Source: [Bacteroides] pectinophilus
GTDB taxonomy: Bacteria; Bacillota; Clostridia; Lachnospirales; Lachnospiraceae
Direction of reading: 5' to 3'
Assembly: GCA_025146925.1 (NCBI GenBank)
Contig: CP102260.1
Location: forward strand, 263,001 to 327,000
DNA length: 64,000 nucleotides
This document shows, in pieces, positions 61,902-64,000 of this stretch. Under the pieces are notes generated by a model, which saw nothing but the letters and a program-made list of their open reading frames with translations, ran no database searches and was not told the DNA's origin. Position 1 is the stretch's first letter, and the number at the start of each line of letters is the position of its first letter. The position numbers were made by a program, and so were the translations under genes.

Positions 61902-62305
61902 TATCGCACCTCCGCTTTCTCTCTTATTGTTGTCCTTATTTCTTCCGCCTTTGTACTGCGGATTTCCTCTGCTGAAACATCAATGCCATATGCTGTTAAA
62001 ATATCAGACAGATGACTGATTGCTTTTTCCTCCTCTATCCGGTACATCTCAAGTGCCACAAGCAGGTTTTCGACCTGTTCCACCCACGCAGGCTTTATAT
62101 CGTACTTTGACCTGTATGTGACCATAATCTCCTCGGACTGTACCTTATCCGTGGAATGTGCCAGAGCTTCGATCAGGGAAATCGTATCTTCCTTACTGCC
62201 GCTTCGGAAAGCAAACTGCACCACAAAGTTTTTTTCTTCTTCCGTGAACTCGTGTTCCACACCGTTCATCCCTGTTACCGCCTCATTGACTACTGCTAAA
62301 TTCAT
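61901..62305 (-). CDS. Hypothetical conjugation-module protein
   Basis: 134 residues, soluble and helical (FTEEEKNFVVQFAFRSGSKE, WVEQVENLLVALEMYRIEEE). It is tightly coupled to pcfB. I do not recognise the family. Confidence 0.6.
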   Translation of the reverse strand: MNLAVVNEAVTGMNGVEHEFTEEEKNFVVQFAFRSGSKEDTISLIEALAHSTDKVQSEEIMVTYRSKYDIKPAWVEQVENLLVALEMYRIEEEKAISHLSDILTAYGIDVSAEEIRSTKAEEIRTTIREKAEVR

Positions 62306-62314
62306 AAGTACCTC

Positions 62315-63508
62315 CTAACCTGCCATACTGTTTTCAAGCACGGCAATCTCAATAATCTCTTTCATCTTTTCCGCTGAGACATTATTATTGATAAGTTCCA
62401 CAAGCTGCCCTTCTGTCAGTCCCTTTTCTATGGCACTTTTTATCTGGACAAGCTGTGCAGGCACAAGATCACCGCTTGCAACCAGCTTTACAATGTCAGC
62501 TCTTGACTTCTTTTTGAATGAAAATCTGGCAAAAAGTGCCGCAATGCCGCCATTTGATTTTCTTTCTGTACGCTCAACTGGAAGATGCTGGATTACACGC
62601 CCGGCAGAGTCCGTAACAGGTATCTGATAATACACGGGTATTCCATTGTACATAGGTGGCACTGCCTGTGAATCTGCAAGTGTTTTCACTGTTTCCTTAT
62701 TATCAGTAGCTGCCAAAACCTCTGACGGTCCAGCCTTTTCCTCTTTTTCCGCAACCTTCTGATCATCAGATGCCGCACTCATAATCTTATCCTCAAGAGA
62801 TTCTATCCTGTCTCTCATACGCTCCATCTCCTTGTCCTTATGCTCAATGCTATCTCTTAATCTTGCAATCGTGCTGCTTGCCTTATTAAGTTCATCCTGC
62901 TGATGGCTGATAATTCCATCCTTATCCTCATTTTCCTTTACAAGCCTTTCCGTGACTTCCTTATCTTCCTTTAATACTTCAACATCGGATAGTTTTTTAT
63001 TAAGGGCATCGTATCTTTTCTCCTGATAGTCGATTTTCTCCACTACCATTTCCATCTGTGCAATCAGTTCTTTCACATACTCTGAGTCCTGCGTATACTG
63101 CTCCGCAGCCTTTGAAAGCTGTGCCAGAACTTCTTCATATAATCTTCTCATCACAACGGGCTTCTCTCCCCTTGCCACAGCTTCCTGTATGGTTTCAACC
63201 GGAACTCCCTTTTCATAAAATTCCAGTGATACCTTCATCTGATTGCCGGAGAGCTTATTATTGTGAAGGATATTAAAAAGTTCCTCCGGAATCTCCTTAT
63301 GCAGACCTTCCGATAACACTCTCATCTGTCCGATGTTAAAATTCTTATCCAGATACTTTTCCGTCTGCTCCTGCGTAAGTCCATCCTCAAGATCACTTTT
63401 TACAAGCCCGTACACCTCATCATCGAAATTCATTTCTTTTCTCAATGACTCAATATATCTGGCAATCTGCATATTGCTTAACGGCTTGTCATTCAGATTT
63501 TGTTCCAT
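62315..63508 (-). CDS. Coiled-coil protein with terminal helical repeats
   Basis: 397 residues, AGGAGGAG upstream. The N-terminal 100 residues form short helical repeats (YGLVKSDLEDGLTQEQTEKY, NNKLSGNQMKVSLEFYEKG) and similar repeats recur at the C-terminus (LVASGDLVPAQLVQIKSAIE). In between lies a long coiled coil (about 130-255) and a Gly/Pro section. It sits between relaxase and PcfB, the place of PcfD/PcfE-like accessory genes, and may help relaxosome assembly (inference). Confidence 0.6.
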   Translation of the reverse strand: MEQNLNDKPLSNMQIARYIESLRKEMNFDDEVYGLVKSDLEDGLTQEQTEKYLDKNFNIGQMRVLSEGLHKEIPEELFNILHNNKLSGNQMKVSLEFYEKGVPVETIQEAVARGEKPVVMRRLYEEVLAQLSKAAEQYTQDSEYVKELIAQMEMVVEKIDYQEKRYDALNKKLSDVEVLKEDKEVTERLVKENEDKDGIISHQQDELNKASSTIARLRDSIEHKDKEMERMRDRIESLEDKIMSAASDDQKVAEKEEKAGPSEVLAATDNKETVKTLADSQAVPPMYNGIPVYYQIPVTDSAGRVIQHLPVERTERKSNGGIAALFARFSFKKKSRADIVKLVASGDLVPAQLVQIKSAIEKGLTEGQLVELINNNVSAEKMKEIIEIAVLENSMAG

Positions 63509-63534
63509 ATGCTCCTCCTAACTGCGTAAAAAAA

Positions 63535-63553
63535 CAGCCTATCTTACTGGCTG
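63535..63553. promoter_or_regulatory. Hairpin at the end of the relaxase gene
   Basis: CAGCC and GGCTG form a short stem overlapping the relaxase stop codon, another of the small intercistronic hairpins of this operon. Confidence 0.4.
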
Positions 63554-64000
63554 CTCTTTTCTGTCTCTTATAATCTCCCTGTTGTATTCTGTCTTTCTTC
63601 CATCTGAAATACTGTCCGGAATCATGCTGTTTAATATTGCCTTACCCGTATTCAGTTCCCTGAATACAACCTTTTCTTTCGCACACACTTCTGAATACTC
63701 CTCTTTGTAATGTCTTCTTAAAGCCTGCACTTCCTCAAGCGAATATCCCTGTGCCTGTAATTCCTGCTCCAGTGCCACCCACTTCCTATGCTCATCTTCA
63801 AAGAAGGTATCCCCAAGCCTGTATGACTGCTCTGCTGGCTTTAAGTTTTCCATCTCATCAGCCGCAGTAAAAAGTTCCCTGCTCCTTTCCCTTGCTTTAT
63901 AAATCCGGCTCTTTTCTGCCGAAGTCTCTTTTTTCTTATCCGTAAGAGAAGCTATCGTCCCCACAAGTTCTTCTGCTGAATGGATATTATGCCTTGCAAG
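63539..64000 (-). CDS. Relaxase, C-terminal end (5' part outside window)
   Basis: The frame is open to the last base (LARHNIHSAEELVGTIASLT reads in without a stop), so the apparent GTG start at 63964 is internal. The visible 150 residues are the helical C-terminal tail seen in MobP-type relaxases of Tn1549-like elements (KKKETSAEKSRIYKARERSR, KPAEQSYRLGDTFFEDEHRK). The catalytic histidines would be farther upstream. The relaxase nicks oriT and leads the strand into the recipient. Confidence 0.7.
   Translation of the reverse strand, partial: LARHNIHSAEELVGTIASLTDKKKETSAEKSRIYKARERSRELFTAADEMENLKPAEQSYRLGDTFFEDEHRKWVALEQELQAQGYSLEEVQALRRHYKEEYSEVCAKEKVVFRELNTGKAILNSMIPDSISDGRKTEYNREIIRDRKEQPVR

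Larger units (their letters stand above)
6334..64000. mobile_element. Integrative conjugative element, left end to window edge
   Basis: The region contains three large serine recombinases at its edge, a cargo region rich in regulators and gene fragments, and a conjugation module (VirD4, PcfB, VirB6-like, Maff2, PrgI, VirB4, NlpC/P60 protein, giant helicase-methylase, relaxase C-terminus). Gene families and order are those of Tn1549/CTn-type ICEs, but integration is by serine recombinases. The right end and the relaxase N-terminus lie outside the window, so the full length is unknown. Confidence 0.85.

Overview
The window reads as genome of a Clostridia bacterium, most likely Lachnospiraceae. 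Support for this: a surface protein ending in an SPKTG sortase motif, agr-type cyclic-peptide quorum sensing, AT-leaning codon use, and a conjugation module of the Tn1549/C. difficile CTn type (VirD4, PcfB, Maff2, CD1112, PrgI, VirB4, CD1108 and giant helicase families). No 16S or tRNA gene is present, so the species cannot be named.

Layout. 1-6333 is probable chromosome: the end of a heterodimeric ABC exporter pair, a SnoaL-LytTR regulator, a divergent sortase-anchored surface protein, and a flavodoxin gene whose 5' half is missing. From about 6334 to the window end lies an integrative conjugative element (ICE) whose far end is not in view. Its recombination module (6499-11384) has three abutting large serine recombinases. 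Next comes a MazF-type operon (13157-11544) with two small resolvase-like proteins that lack the catalytic residues, preceded by a 600-base hairpin-rich leader. 13.8-38.5 kb is cargo. 38.9-64 kb is the conjugation module, almost all on the minus strand, ending in the C-terminus of the relaxase. A toxin-antitoxin pair on the plus strand interrupts that module between VirB4 and PrgI.

The cargo is dominated by signalling. Two complete agr-like systems lie side by side, each with AgrB, a small AgrD precursor, a histidine kinase and a LytTR response regulator. The AgrD genes (49 and 54 codons) were found by reading the intergenic DNA. Each system has a direct repeat with about two helical turns of spacing in front of its agrBD genes. 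The repeat of system 1 recurs in front of a small operon that encodes a two-TM protein and a secreted Ser/Gly/Thr-rich protein. System 1 is also followed by secreted proteins, one of them frameshifted.

A second signalling island (27.4-35.9 kb) is built round an ECF sigma factor and its membrane anti-sigma factor. Three promoters in the island share the bipartite motif TGTCCC-N16-CGTTAT with identical spacing. Two of them drive a 33-codon peptide ending in a conserved block, followed by a conserved hairpin and then a secreted protein. This inferred regulon, with its paired leader peptides, is the most unusual system in the window. An IS91-like element with its own tyrosine recombinase lies inside the island. 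Several cargo genes are decayed (XRE/MFS mosaic, DUF6483-like frameshift, sortase fragment).
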